DNA of 64,000 nt from Gentiana macrophylla (taxonomy: Eukaryota; Streptophyta; Magnoliopsida; Gentianales; Gentianaceae). Both the position numbers and the translations under genes were made by a program. This document shows positions 10,110-22,064 of this stretch, one piece after another. The stretch covers positions 29,122 through 93,121 of the forward strand of contig JAOBSW010000731.1 of the NCBI GenBank assembly GCA_026214975.1. Direction: 5' to 3'. The notes under the pieces are model-generated. The model worked only from the letters and a program-made list of their open reading frames with translations, was not told the origin of the DNA and ran no database searches. Every line of letters starts with the position of its first letter. Within the stretch, counting starts at the first letter, position 1.

Positions 10110-11443
10110 AAACTTAATGAAATGTTCCTCATAATAAGGTTTTATTTAAAACCAGGAATGCAAAAAACACACCCTTACTTGTCCTATATGTGTCACAGAA
10201 ACTTTATTTCCATTTGATAACCCTATTTTTATACCATATTAAGGTTTTGGATTACATAACAGATCTAATGATCCTACAATGTGATCTATGGCACCAGAGT
10301 CCAAGATCCATTGTATAGATCTTACTAAATTTAAATCACTTGTCTCTGTTGGAGTTGAGTAGTGTGTAACAATCTCAAAAGGTTGGCCAAAAGCAAATCC
10401 TTCATGTCTATGAGGATCATAACTCAACAGAGCCATCAACTTATGAAGTTGCTGTGTAGTACGATTTGGAAACCACGGTCTAGCAGACCTGTTTTGGGCC
10501 TGATCTTTTTCTGCTGATTGTTCTTCCTCTACCAAATTATCCCTTTTTGACTTGAAACCAGGAGAATAGCCATGTTTCTTGTAACAAGTCTCCTCAGTAT
10601 GGCCATTAAATCCACATAAAGTATATTGCATCTTCTTGGGATTCTTAGGTCTGAGATTTGCAGCAGTTGTAGAGTTAGGCATGCTGACTATCTGATTTTG
10701 CCCAAGTCTATTTTTCTGAGAAAAGTGAACCATAGAATCTTGATTCTTGGCCCTATCAGCTACATATAACTTCTGTCTTTTAAATTCAATGGCCATTACA
10801 AAGGCATCATGAATTTCTTAGAAAGGCACCATCAGCATGTCCTGTGAAACCCTTGGCTCAAAATCATCCCTTAAACCTTTTTGGAATTTCATGACATGTT
10901 CAACGTCCATATGATCTATTAGTGTGCTAATTGCATTGCAGTGACATTGAGGATCAAAAGAACAAACTGATACAGGCCTGATAGACTTGATTTCTTCCAG
11001 AGAACCATCAATTTTGTGAAATATTGATTGACATAATCAGTACCTTGCGTCAGCATATGCAACTCCTCAAGAAGATCTGAGAGCCTCAAGGCATCAACAT
11101 TAGAAAATCTATCTGCAAGATTCTTCCAAACTGAATGTGCACTCTTGAAGTACATTAAACTTTAAGCAATGGTGTTCTCTACAGAATTCAAGATCCGTGA
11201 TCTAACCATTATATCACATTGTCTCCATGCATGGAAATCTACTGAATCTGCTTCTGGCCTTTTGATTGTGCCGTCTAAGAAGCCAATTTTAATCTTGGTA
11301 ATTTACACCATCTCCATAGACATTTTCCATGGATTATAGTTGTTTCCATTTATCAATGGCTAAACAAGAACCAGAGATGGATTGTCATTAGGATGAACAT
11401 AAAATCGATTGAAGGGACTTATTTCTTGTTTCTTAGCTGCCAT
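10110..11443 (-). pseudogene. copia gag and protease fragment
   Basis: The ATG is at 11443-11441 (MAAKKQEISPF). The capsid part continues through 11155-10919 (WKNLADRFS) to a zinc finger CGFNGHTEETCYKKHGYSPG and then the protease start WILDSGAIDHI with the active-site DSG triad (10796-10239 frame). After NPKP there is a stop, but the protease pattern goes on (GLSNGNKVSVTHIG) to about 10110. At least four in-frame stops or shifts make it inactive. Gag packages the RNA; the protease would cut the polyprotein. Confidence 0.82.
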
Positions 11444-11658
11444 GGCTATTAAAAAACTCAAAAAAAAAAAGATCTCAAATCAACAATGAAAGTGAGATTG
11501 CAGAAAAACGATACAGAAATTATCAGAAAACTCAGGAAAAACGATGATAGTTTACTCTCAAGAAATCAAAATAAAAGAAAAGATGAATAACACCCTTACG
11601 ATTCTTTAAAACACTCAGAGAAAAACACAGAAAAACAGTCATAAATTCTCAAATTTCT

Positions 11659-11992
11659 GCTCTGATAGCATGATGAAGTTTATAGAATTATAAACCGAAT
11701 GTAAAATGCAGAATTGTTATTGATGAACTGATTGTTACAAGTTAGAATTCAATGTTGTTGATAATGGGGTATTTATAACTTCATACACCTCATTAATCAG
11801 TTAGAATTAAATTACAAGTGGTTACAACAAATTATAACTGAATAACCGCTTTCTACATTACAATACACTAGACTACTCAGCAGGCTATTGTGTCCTCATA
11901 CTGTCAGCAGGCTGTTGTGTCTTCATACTATCAGCAGAGTGTATCAGCTGATTGCACTCAATATTCCCTTCAGAATCTATAATATACAAACA
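11659..11992 (-). repeat. 5' LTR and PBS of the short-LTR copia element
   Basis: LTR 11671-11992 (322 bp): on the minus strand it begins TGTTTGTATATTATAG and ends AAACTTCATCA. PBS TGCTATCAGAGC at 11670-11659 directly adjoins it. A TATA-like TTATAAATAC is at minus 11779-11770. The right edge is set by where the SIRE-b gag resumes (about 11993). Confidence 0.78.
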
Positions 11993-13835
11993 TTATTATT
12001 CTTGGGATATTTCCGGTTACTTTTTTATCTTGTATTAGCCTGTTTGTTCTGATTAGATCTTATAGCTGATCTACCATCAGAGGATCTAAATGGAGCAGTA
12101 GACCTACGTTTGGATCTACCTTTGTTGTTAGGTGCAGCTTTTAGAATTCTTATTTTGCTTCTTTGGAACATTCTCAGCAGGTTTAGCTGTCTCAGCAGCC
12201 TTGTGGGGTGTAAAATCTTGTGTACCTACGCACTTTGGACCAATTCTGACACTAGGTTCATCAGTCTTACCAGATCAATCCTTGGAAGGTTGTTGAGTAT
12301 CAAATCCTAGGCCTTGCCCTTTGATTAGTGATTCACCGGCCGCTCGTCAGAGGAAAGAGAATTACCATTCCCCAAACTGTTCTATCACCATAAAGCTTCC
12401 CGGATTTGAATGCAGCTGTGGAACTTACTTGTGCCATAAATTCTTCTGCTGCTATAGATACAACAGGCTTTTCAAATTTTTTGACAAAATCATGTTCCTT
12501 ACCTTTGAGAATCATTATTTTAGCATGCAACCTTTCAATGTCTGCTTGTAAATTATCTCTTTCACCCTTCACAATATCATAACCAGATTTTATTATCCCC
12601 AATTGATTATGGAGGGCACCTAGACGTTCTTTCATATCAGAATTTCTAGGATTGGAACTAGCGATTGAAGAACAAATACTCAACTTGGGGGTATTTTTAG
12701 TAAGCGAAGTAAATACCTCATCAATGTTCTCCATATATGCAATAAGTGTTGTGTCATCTAATTCATTTCCAGAAAGGGCTTTCTCACTTTCAACTTCATA
12801 ACCAGATTCATCACCAGCAACCATTGCTTTTCTTGCAGGTCTTCTTTGTCGACTTCTTTTTCTTAGCAGGTCAGGACAATCAGGTCTGAAATGTCCAGGC
12901 TTCTTGAAGATAAAGCATAGATAGTTAGGATCCTTCTTTTTTAGTTCTGGACAGTCAGGTTTGAAGTGTCCAGGTGTCGTGCAATTGAAGCACACGTAGT
13001 CATGATCCTTCGTTGGTTTCTCTTTTTCTCAGATGTTTTGTTGACATAGTTCTTTGGAGATACTCTTCCAGTTTTCATTTTTCTAATTCTTTTTGTCAAC
13101 AATCCTATTTCTTGTTGTATGTCATCAAGTTCATCATCATGAGCATTTGGTGATTCCTCTATGTGTGAAGTAGCTAGTGCAATGGTTTTTGGTACTTCTT
13201 TTTCAGCACTTGCAATAAGATCTTCACTCAACTTATAAGCTTTCGAACCAGAGAATATCTTGAAAGTATCTTCCTTTTGTAGTTTTCTAGACTCTTCCAT
13301 TGCAGCGACCTTTATTTTCAAGATTTATTTTTGAGGTAGAGCCTTCAAAACCCTTGTGTTGATCTTTTTTTTGTGTATTCCACATTTAGCAGGGTGAGTT
13401 CATCTAGAATAGCTTTGAATCTTGATTCCATTTGATCAATGGTTTCAGTAGACTTCATTTTAAACTCTTTAAACTTCTGTTTGGCCACAGTGGCTTTATT
13501 CTTTTTAATATCATTTGAACCTTCATAGATTAGTTGTAGTTTCTCCTATAAATCATTGGTAGTCCTGGAGTCCTTCACATTCATGTACATATTGCTATCC
13601 AAAGTTCATTAAATGATCTAAATAGAAATATTGATCATATTGGCCCTCTTTCTATCATAGGGACCCCAATCTTACTTAGGCTTGGGAATTCTGTTGTTGA
13701 CACCATTGACAGTTACAAATTGAGTGATTTGAAAAGATCCATCAATTAGAACATCCAGCATTTCATCATGTGTAGCAGCTAGATAAGCATGCATATGATG
13801 TTTATACTCATGAAACTTGTACACAAATAGAAACT
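11993..13835 (-). pseudogene. SIRE-b gag, broken
   Basis: Minus-strand SIRE gag, interrupted on the left by the short-LTR copia element and on the right by a plus-strand SIRE LTR. In gene order: capsid part from about 13825 (HEYKHHMHAYLAATHDEMLDV), then 13321-12941, then 12995-12333 with zinc knuckles CFNCTTPGHFKPDC (intact) and CFIFKKPGHFRPDC (second Cys replaced by Phe), then an acidic coiled-coil tail (KSGYDIVKGERDNLQADIERLHAKI region), and a basic tail to about 11993. Compared with the gag at 22168-24219 it has several stops and frameshifts. Confidence 0.85.
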
Positions 13836-15331
13836 GACGAAGGTAAGTTCGCTGAAGGACACAGACTCAGTTGGCTTATCTAGAAGGTGAAGGTTGAGGG
13901 AACAAACTCACTTTAGAAGGCTGAGGGACACAGACTCAGTTATTGAAGAATGAAGAACTGAGGATTCAAACTCGATTTATGAAGATTAAAAGCCGAGACT
14001 TTAAAGTTAGAATTTGTAAGTAAATGCGAGATGGCCTAAAGCGACTTTATGGATCTTGTATGAAGACTAAGATACATAAGGACAATGATATCTTAGATAT
14101 CTGAAGTGTTATGGGGTACCCTAATTAAGTCAAATATGAATCAGATGAAAAATAAAGTACTAAGTTTTGAAGAAGAGTAAAAAGTCAGTTAATGCTCATA
14201 AAACTAAAACACTCAGTTATACCAGCTGAAAACTAACAAACTACAAGAACTAAGTTTCAAGCTGATAACACTCAAACTGAAGATGTATCTGAATGTTAGA
14301 AAGCAAGAAATTTGATTGGTTGAAGAAATGTGAGAAAGGACACTGACATTCGAGAAATCTTAGCAGGATCACTAACGGCTACAAGAATTCAAATTCAAAC
14401 AATATGACCGTTGAAATAACACCTATAAATAGACCACTTCTACATCAAGGAGAGGTGAGGAGTTCTAAGATGAAAATCACACACAAAATAGATTCAAAAA
14501 GCTTTTAAAAGAACTCCTGCTATTTGCTAATTGCAAGATCCAGATCAAGAAATCTTCAAAGTGTCTTTGAACATTCAAAGAATACATCAAGACTCACACC
14601 TGAAGTAAAACATAGCTACTTGAGCAAATCATATACATCCAGAAGAACAAGCCCCCATCACAAGTTGAATCATAGTTATTGATTCAAGTCTCAACTTTGA
14701 TTTTTATCAAAGGTTGAGACTGTGAAGGACAGTTGAGGTGTAGTCCGGAAGACTGTGTTTGTGATGAGCTAGAGAAGATTCAATTCTACCCTCTAAGGAC
14801 AAGTGCAAGCCGTTGCAGAGCATCAAACCAACATGTTCTATAGTTGCTTAGATAGTCAAGCTAGGGATTAGTCAAGGACTATCAGTTTAGAATATTTTGT
14901 AACCGATCTACCTCAAAGAGTTATAGTGGAATAATCCTGCAACGGCATAGGGGAAGAGAATATTGACAGGATTACACCACCTGGAACCTCTATAATTTCT
15001 ATCTCACATATTATTTACTTTACGCATTTATTTTCAACATTTTAGCTTATATCTCTTTAGATCACAAACTCAGCAAATGTTTGAAAGTCGGATTGCACTA
15101 CATTCTTTTATACAAATTGATAACTGATCACTTTTTCAAAAAGCCTTTAATATATCCACTGCCGGTTAACTCAGTTTAAGTATAAGTTAGTTTGACTTAT
15201 ACTATGCTAAGTTATCTCAACTCCACACAAGTTTAGAACGGAACCTAATCTGTTTTAAGTCGGATTGGTTTTTTGTGACATGTTTATTCACCCCCCTCTA
15301 AACTTGTGTCAACCTTTTCAAGGGACCAAGA
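13836..15331 (+). repeat. SIRE-c LTR, 5'-truncated
   Basis: Aligns with the SIRE-d LTR (20378-22062) from about its 200th base onward, so it lacks the usual TGATGA start. It has a TATA box (CTATAAATAG 14423-14432), the block ending TACACCACCTGGAACC near 14975-14990, and the terminal block CACCCCCCTCTAAACTTG. The end reads CCAAGA instead of CCAACA. It is followed by its own PBS, so it was a 5' LTR. Confidence 0.82.
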
Positions 15332-15555
15332 ATTGGTATCAGAACAGTTCTTCATTTCGAAGGTGATCCAAAAGTGCTACTCATCGAGACATCTACTTGA
15401 AGTATCTGGTATTCATTTCCTCCGTTCTTCCATCATCTCTAGTTTGAGTAGATTAAGCTAGATCTCCGTTGTTGAAGGTATGAAGCTTTCAACATTCCTT
15501 TATTGTCTTCAATATGGTAGATCAGTTCGTATTTATGTGTTTTAGTTATTCTGCA
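15332..15555 (+). other. SIRE-c primer binding site and leader
   Basis: TGGTATCAGAAC at 15334-15345 is an initiator tRNA-Met PBS with one change. The following approximately 200 bp have no ORF and end where an Athila/Tat LTR begins at about 15556. No SIRE-c coding part is visible. Confidence 0.65.
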
Positions 15556-16323
15556 TGTTTAACAACCCCATAATTTACTTATTTTAATCGTATTGGTCAA
15601 TGTAGATCCAGAACTTAGGAAATGCCGCCCCCGGTAAATCAGCGGTCAATACCGGTTTACTGAGGCATATTTTAGAAAACCTAAACTGGGATTCACTACA
15701 GCTGTGTTGATCTGCAGTAATAATTAAAACGAGTAATAGGTCTGGCCAATCTAGTATTCGTAATTCATAAATTTACATGAAGGACCGCAAGTGAAGTGTT
15801 AATTAGGACATAGTCTTAATGGACCCTAGGAACGTGCTGGTCAATGTCGACAGCTGTCTAGGCGGGTTAGCGGTATGAGGTAACGCTCAATATCGGCAGT
15901 TGTAGTTCTTTATGCGTATGGGCTGTTACAGACCAATTAAGGAGGGTAGCTTGCGTATAGATTGTCCACTACCATTGTCGGAGTAGATAGGGTTAGAAAT
16001 TTCACCCATAGCTGATAAATATGATAATAATCATTATAAGCTCACGATTAATCTAAGGAAATTATGTGGGGAAGTAAACATAACGTTTAACTAATCCAAG
16101 TTAGTAGATCGGTGAGGAGAGGGAGAGGTTTACCATGTTTGTTTTCTTTTATGTTATTGTTGGTCAATGACCGCCTCTATGTTCTTTCTTAACTAGGTTA
16201 GAATCGTTTATACTTATAAGCTGCATTGTATCTGTGGGATCGACCTTGACTCGTATTTACTATACTGCAATGTACCAAATATTCTTGCTAGTAATATCGA
16301 CGTTAGTGACTTACACGCGATCA
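15556..16323 (+). repeat. LTR of the Athila/Tat remnant
   Basis: Runs from TGTTTAACAACC to GCGATCA. The boundary AAG-TTTTTTGG after it mirrors Athila-1, where the LTR end is followed by AAGTTTTTGG. The stretch near 16225-16250 (TGTGGGATCGACC) is typical of Athila/Tat LTR ends. No second copy was found, so the edges are inferred. Confidence 0.6.
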
Positions 16324-16560
16324 AGATTTTTTGGCTCTGTTGTCGGGGACAATGGCCAAATTTTAAATATAAACATTTTAATTCTAATTAAGAAGTCATT
16401 TTTATTTTATTTTATTTTATTTTGAGTCTTGAGTCATTCTGTATCAACCCTGCACATGTTAAACTGCCAGAATTAGAAAATTCAGGGCTGGTATCCCGAA
16501 GGTGATCTTCGAGTTACTGAGGCCTGGAAAATCGATTTCTGAACAGTTCCTGTTATTCTG

Positions 16561-16832
16561 TGTTATTCCCTGTTGATTTTAGTTAGTAGGTCCCCAACAG
16601 TTGGGATCACACCCAGCTGAAGCAGAAGTTGCTAACCTTTTCTTTGTTTTTTTTTGAGGGGTTGATTAGAACACTTCATAAATTCCTATTATTATGTGTT
16701 ATTCCCTGTTGATTTTAGTTAGTTGGACCGCAACAGTTGGGATCACACCCAGCTGAAGCAGAAGTTGCTAACCTTTTCTTTGTTTTATTTTGTCTTTTTG
16801 CAGGTTGATCAGAACACTTCAGAAATTCGATC
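16561..16832 (+). repeat. 136-bp tandem duplication in the leader
   Basis: Two nearly identical units (TGTTATTCCCTGTTGATTTT starts at 16561 and 16697). The second unit ends in a pyrimidine tract and CAG (about 16785-16803) that looks like a 3' splice site; the first unit has a different sequence there. No ORF lies inside. Confidence 0.8.
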
Positions 16833-16884
16833 GATTAAGAGTTGAAAAAGTACACACAAGCCAAACAATATACCTAGAAAAATC

Positions 16885-17617
16885 TTGATCCTCACACATA
16901 TTTCCATGTATCCTGGTTCTGAAGCACGAGAGCATTATGAAGCGGTAAAGAAACAGTTGGAAAAAGAGGAGAAAGCATACAAGCAAGAGCCTGAAGATGA
17001 CCTGAAGGAGTACAACACGTATCGTCCGGGTGAGTTTTCTTGCGAATTAATTGATATATCATCTTCGGATTACGATTCTGACGATCCTGGAGAGGATCCT
17101 GACATGAGGTTTTCTGAGCCGGTAGATTACCCAGGCTCAGACACCGTGGTGTAGTTAGGAGACCCTGGCACGTTCAGACTCCCGGTTTCTGTTAATGGAA
17201 TATCAGTAGGATTAGGTCTCTGCGACTCTGGCTCGAGTTGCAATATTCTACCTTTTTCCCTCTGTCAAAAGATAAGACTTCTGGTCATATTGAATCAAAC
17301 CAGGACCATGACCTTCGTAAATAGAACCAGAAATGCCTGCTGGTCGGCTTAGAAAGTGTACAATTAAGGTAGGAGGGTTCGCGTATCCTATTGACTTCAC
17401 GGTCATAGACGTACCTGAGGACCCTAGTGCCCTAGTTCTCTTAGGACAACCTTTCTTAGCGACGAGTTGGGTGGTTATGGATTTTGATAAGGAAGATATT
17501 ACTCTTAGGATGAATAATGACGTTGTATCTTTTAAGATCCTAGAACCCCTGGAAAACCGACCGGAGAGTTGGAAGATGACGTATGCTTCAAGGAATGTGA
17601 AGATCTTGGAAATCTAA
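16885..17617 (+). pseudogene. Athila/Tat-type aspartic protease
   Basis: The first frame (16885-17154) starts with a lysine/glutamate-rich segment and ends with an acidic stretch. After a TAG the same frame continues GTFRLPVSVNGISVGLGLCDSGSSCNILP, the retropepsin active site with DSG. The frame then shifts to 17333-17617, which holds MPAGRLRKCTIKVGGFAYPIDFTVIDV and LVLLGQPFLATSWVVMDF, the second half of the retropepsin fold (LGxPFLAT). The enzyme would cleave the gag-pol polyprotein. It is broken by one stop and one frameshift. Confidence 0.75.
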
Positions 17618-17639
17618 GGGCATAAACATAGAGAGGTTG

Positions 17640-18121
17640 TGATGTAGCCCAATTCAAGAGGAAAACCCAACAATAAAAGCCCACACATGGGGCGCCTATA
17701 TTCAGCTTTTATGGACTATTTTATTTATTTATTTTAATTTGCATTGGGCTTTTAATTATGTTAGGAAGTAATAATCAGGCCCAAATTAGCCCAAGTTGGC
17801 GCCAATAGTGATCAGGTCGTATCCTTTATTTTCCTATATAGTTTCATGGCTGATACATTGTAAGTTAGAATATTTGGATTCATAAATTGAAAATTAATCA
17901 AGAACTTCCAGTGATTGGGTTCTTTCGATTATCCTGAGACGGGGTAATTGGTTGGTGTTCTTGAGATGGGATCATCATAGTAAATATTCTGAGACGGAGT
18001 ATTTACATATCACTTTATTATTTTCGTTATATATATTCAAAAAGCCATAAAAATATACTTTTAAAAGCTGAGTCATTTGTTGTGCTTTAATCAACGATCC
18101 TACGAGTTTCGGGTTGTATCA
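17640..18121 (+). repeat. 5' LTR of the 2.2 kb element
   Basis: 482 bp, TGATGTAGCCC to GTTGTATCA, matching 19367-19851 with few differences. A TATA-like CTATATAG is at 17833-17840. Confidence 0.92.
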
Positions 18122-18517
18122 TGTGGTATCAGAGCTTAGGCGATTAAAGCTGCTGCGTTTATTGGAAGAAATGCCACGTTCTTGAGCACCAAGAACCCTA
18201 GTATGTGCGCGCATTCAAAATCCCTTCCATCATCAAATTTTCTTCGCTTAATTTGCTCCGGGATTCTTTGCTACATATTACGATCATTGAATTGTCGCAT
18301 ATTATGATACAAGCTCGCTGCGTTTCTTCGTCCATCAAGGAACCCTACGTATTGAGCCTTTTTGCGCACATGCTGGCATTCTTGACATCCAAGAAACCCT
18401 TGTGCAGATCGTGTAAAGCCCTAGCATCATAAAAAGCTGCGTTTTTTAGTCCTGAAATCCTGTTCTTGCGAGGAATCATCTGTTGTGTTCTTGGAAGATT
18501 ATTTGCAAGTTGCTGCA

Positions 18518-18847
18518 ATGGATAAACTACGTGCAATATTCGACCACATCCGTACAGACTTCGAGTGACATCAAGATGAATCCGATTGAAGACATGTTGA
18601 ACTTATGGCTGCCCTAGATGCATTACATGACATCCTCGATCCACGAAGCGAATTAGAACGTACTGCGCAACGGAAATTAGAGGTAGAACAACAGAAATTA
18701 GAACGTGCAGAATGTTGGAGGAAATTAGACGCAAAGTGGAAGATTGACGATGAACTTTTCTTTATCACGTATGGTGTAACACATGAAGAAGCTATGGCTG
18801 GCAAACCGCCCAAATTCTCTCTTTCACGTGCTAAATCGAATAAATAG
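18518..18847 (+). pseudogene. gag-like N-terminal ORF of the 2.2 kb element
   Basis: ATG at 18518 (MDKLRAIFDHIRTDFE) followed by two in-frame stops and then an 80-aa open stretch (18605-18847). It is rich in E, K and R and looks like a coiled coil (ELERTAQRKLEVEQQKLERAE), similar in character to the N-terminus of plant gypsy gags. No zinc finger or capsid core is seen. It ends in KSNK and a TAG. The product is not identified beyond this resemblance. Confidence 0.45.
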
Positions 18848-19366
18848 GTTATTCCCAACCCCCATACGGCTGAAGGAGATTGACATTCTTACTGTTGATT
18901 CAGCCACGGAAGAGTTCATTGAGGTTCCTAATGCACTTACTAATGATGTTGTTCCAGTTTCTATATTGATTCTCCTTTACAGGCACCCGGCCATTCTGAC
19001 AAGATTGCCGACATCAAGGTGGATATTGGTGTTGACCCAATCACTATGCCTTTGGCCTTACTTGCTGAATCGATTGTGGTCCAACCGGGTACCGAACCGG
19101 TGCAATCCGATTGTTCAAAGGTGCACTTGGCAATTTTAGTTGCTGATTTGAAAGTGTTACAAGCGCCACATGTATATGTGGATCCATATTTACAGCATTG
19201 CCACCCTTTGGATTTTGTTGTCGCTGATTTCTCCACTCGTGCCATTCTATTTTTTTGCGATGTTTTGATTCTGAGTTTCTCAGTGGTTGAGTGGACGTAT
19301 GGAAGCACGATATTCGTGTTCGACCCGGGTTGATTCGAGGACGAATCCTTTTGAAGCGGGAGGGAA
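18848..19366 (+). other. 3' internal part of the 2.2 kb element
   Basis: Contains several short frames (e.g. 19019-19333) without a known domain. The end, 19331-19366, carries GATTCGAGGACGAATC and a purine tract next to the LTR, the usual 3' end of plant gypsy elements. I see no complete gene. Confidence 0.5.
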
Positions 19367-19851
19367 TGATGTAGCCCAATTCAAGAGGAAGTTCCAATAA
19401 TAAAAGCCCACACATGGGGCGCCTATATTCAGCTTTTATGGACTATTTTATTTATTTATTTTAATTTGCATTGGGCTTTTAATTATGTTAGGAAGTAATA
19501 ATCAAGCCCAAATTAGCCCAAGTTGGCGCCAATAGTGATTAGGTCGTATCCTTTATTTTCCTATATAGTTTCATGGATGATACATTGTAAGTTAGAATAT
19601 TTTGGATTCATAAATTGAATATTAATCAAGAACTTCCAGTGATTGGGTTCTTTCGATTATCCTGAGACGGGGTAATTGGTTGGTGTTCCTGAGATGGGAT
19701 CATCATAGTAAATATTCTGAGACGGAGTATTTACATATCCTTTTGTTATTTACGTTATATATATATTCAAAAAGCCATAAAAATATACTTTTCAAAGCTG
19801 AGTCGTTTCTTGTGCTTTAATCAACGATCCTACGAGTTTCGGTTTGTATCA
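19367..19851 (+). repeat. 3' LTR of the 2.2 kb element
   Basis: 485 bp and a match to 17640-18121. It ends TATCA immediately before the target duplication GGTTG. Confidence 0.92.
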
Positions 19852-20377
19852 GGTTGTCATAGAAACCGTTGAGCAAGATTTTATGAGATTTATCCTGAGA
19901 GAGAAAGAAGATAAGGACCATGAAAAGATGCTCATGGAATCTAGTCCTTCCGTTTTGCGTAGTGAACGAGTTGAGCTGAAAGTGGAAAATATGGAGTCCT
20001 TGGGTTTAAAGTCTAAATCTCGACGCAGAGGCAGACCTAGCATTTAAGCTAAAAGGGAAAGGCATGACAGGAAGAGGGCTCAAAAAGGTTCTGTGAAGGT
20101 ACAAGCCTCTGGAGCGAAAGATTGGTGAGTTAGAGCTCCAACCCATGATTGATCAAAAATCTGAAGAAAGTCGAGCTGGAGACTATAAACTCAGAACTAT
20201 CTCTTCAAACCCTTAGGTAGTTTAGGATTGAATAATAGTAGCCAGATGAAGGGACGAGCTTTTTTTTCATCCTACCACAAACTTAGGCTTGAAACCGAAT
20301 GGTAGTTGAAAGATTTTTTTACCTCGTTGCGGATTCTAGTGAAGTAGGTTAGTGTTGGACTTATTTCTATGTTTTAG
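19852..20377 (+). other. Tail of the Athila/Tat remnant
   Basis: Sequence resuming after the 2.2 kb insertion. A 67-aa frame (19844-20047) has a basic end (KSRRRGRPSI) but no recognised domain. The rest has no ORF. It ends at the SIRE-d LTR. Confidence 0.4.
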
Positions 20378-22062
20378 TGATGAGCGCCAGACTAACTGTT
20401 ATAGTGCAAAGGCAAAAAGATGTCTAGATCAAATGTATAGGTTTATTAGAGTTTGATCTTTGTATAGGTTTGATCAAACAAGCACTGTAAAGGTCAGCTG
20501 ACTGAGTTCAGCAGACTAGTCTAGGTCAGTAGGGTAGTTAGGTCAGTAGACTTATCAGGAACATGCTGAAGACTGAAGGTTGAGGGCTCAAACTCAGTTA
20601 ATGAAGGCTAAGGGATCAAAGTTAGTAATTAAATTCAAGGATATGGAAACAGAATTTAGGCAAGTCTGTGATGATTTAAACTGATTACATATACCTTGTG
20701 TAGAAAGTCTATGTTCCTTTAGTTGGATGGTGATTGTAACTTAGTTATTTGCAAAAAGGTGTAATCTAACTTCCCAAATAAAAGTTAGATAAAAGAAATC
20801 AGCTGCATTGTATTTAATACACATCAAGTTGTCGTTCAAATAGATGATAGTATTACAAACAGATCGATGAATCTACTGATAATATACCTCGATTAATTCA
20901 AGATTACATTGGAAGATTATATGGAATGACAGCTAACAACCTCTGACTTATCAAACAAATCAGTGGTTGAGATTAAAAGGACGTTGGGATGATTCAAGAT
21001 TTTATCCAATGGATATAAGTCAAGGGTGGGACATGATCGCTTTGTCAAAAGGATTTTCGCGAGGTCGACCCTATGAATAGTGATGAAAGCAAGTCAAATG
21101 GGACAAAACAAGGAATGGCTATATTTGAATTTCAAATACAAGTCACATGCCATCCTACCTATAAATAGAGGACTTCCAACTCAGAAAAAGATAATGATTG
21201 ATGAATTTTAAGAGAAAAATATAAGAAAGAATTATGTCTTAAAAAAACACCTTTGAACTTTATCGAGCTTAAAGCTATCGATCCAGAGAAAATCTTCAAG
21301 TGTATTATGTATTCAAGCTACATCAAGTTTACACACTTGAAGGCGCAAGTCGCTTGATTATATCATCCTAATCAAGTCGCTTTGAATCGAATCATTTACT
21401 TGATTTAATCCTTATTTTATAAAGAACTCACAAGACAGTGAAGCATCTGTTGGGTGTGAAAGACTGTTGTTTGTGGTGGAGCTGGTGAAGAGGCAATCCT
21501 ACCCTTCAAGGACCAGTGGAAGACTTTGGAGTAGCAATCCTACCTGTTCCAAGTGTTCAGTTTGTGAAGCCATAGTTATTGGTGAAGGACAAGCAACGTA
21601 GGAATCTTTGTAACAGCTACATCAAAGATCTCTAGTGAATTACCTCCAACATCACAGGAGAAGAGTGGACTGACAGGAATACACCATCTGGAACCACTAT
21701 AAAATTTGCTTACTTACCTTCTGCACTTATATTCTGCATTTAGTTTACTATACACATCAACCTACTGAATCTAGCAATTGAAATCACACACATACACTAC
21801 TGAGTATCTAATACTTAGTATCATATTTAACAACAAGTAATAAGGCTTAATTTTTATATAATTCCGCTGCACAAATTCAGTAAACTCAATCTGTCAAGAG
21901 ACTCATGTGTATCTCTGCAGGCTCGAGGTATCGCCAGACTCATCGAGGTATCAAAGTCAGTCTTGAAGTTCTTTGAGTTTGTTAACTCCAAAAGTTTTAA
22001 GTGTTAAGTTTATTCACCCCCCCCCCTCTAAACTTAACCAAAGCCTTTTCAAGGGACCAACA
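20378..22062 (+). repeat. SIRE-d 5' LTR
   Basis: 1685 bp, TGATGAGCGCC to GGGACCAACA. TATA box CTATAAATAG at 21159-21168. It shares its ends and several blocks with SIRE-a (8777-10109) and SIRE-c (13836-15331). A C9 run is at 22018-22026. Confidence 0.9.
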
Positions 22063-22064
22063 AT

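Larger units (their letters stand above)
10110..11992 (-). mobile_element. Ty1/copia element with short LTR, 3' part outside window
   Basis: A 5' portion only: LTR 11671-11992, PBS 11670-11659, then gag and the start of protease down to 10110, where SIRE-a has inserted. The lineage is not assigned. The gag start (FYVHPNDNPSLVLV) is of the copia type described by Pfam PF14244, different from SIRE. It is itself inserted into the gag of SIRE-b (11993-13835). The rest must lie left of the window. Confidence 0.85.
17640..19851 (+). mobile_element. Complete 2.2 kb non-autonomous LTR retrotransposon
   Basis: LTRs 17640-18121 and 19367-19851, both TGATGTAG...GTATCA. Target duplication GGTTG on both sides (17635-17639 and 19852-19856). 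PBS TGGTATCAGAGC (18124-18135) for initiator tRNA-Met. Purine tract GAAGCGGGAGGGAA before the 3' LTR. The internal region is only about 1.25 kb and has no protease, RT or integrase. It shares the 3' signature GATTCGAGGACGAATC with the PR-only elements at 34706 and 44997. Confidence 0.92.
15556..20377 (+). mobile_element. Athila/Tat-type remnant with protease only
   Basis: LTR 15556-16323, diverged tRNA-Asp-type PBS 16332-16349 (15 of 18 positions as in Athila-1), leader with a tandem duplication, a protease ORF in two frames, and a tail at 19852-20377. It is interrupted by a 2.2 kb element at 17640-19851. No RT or integrase is seen. SIRE-d has inserted at 20378, so the 3' end may lie beyond the window. 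Confidence 0.7.

Noticed and set aside
18205..18536. Frames of 63-75 codons before the gag-like ORF of the 2.2 kb element
   Set aside because: No domain, wrong position relative to the PBS leader, and overlapping on both strands.
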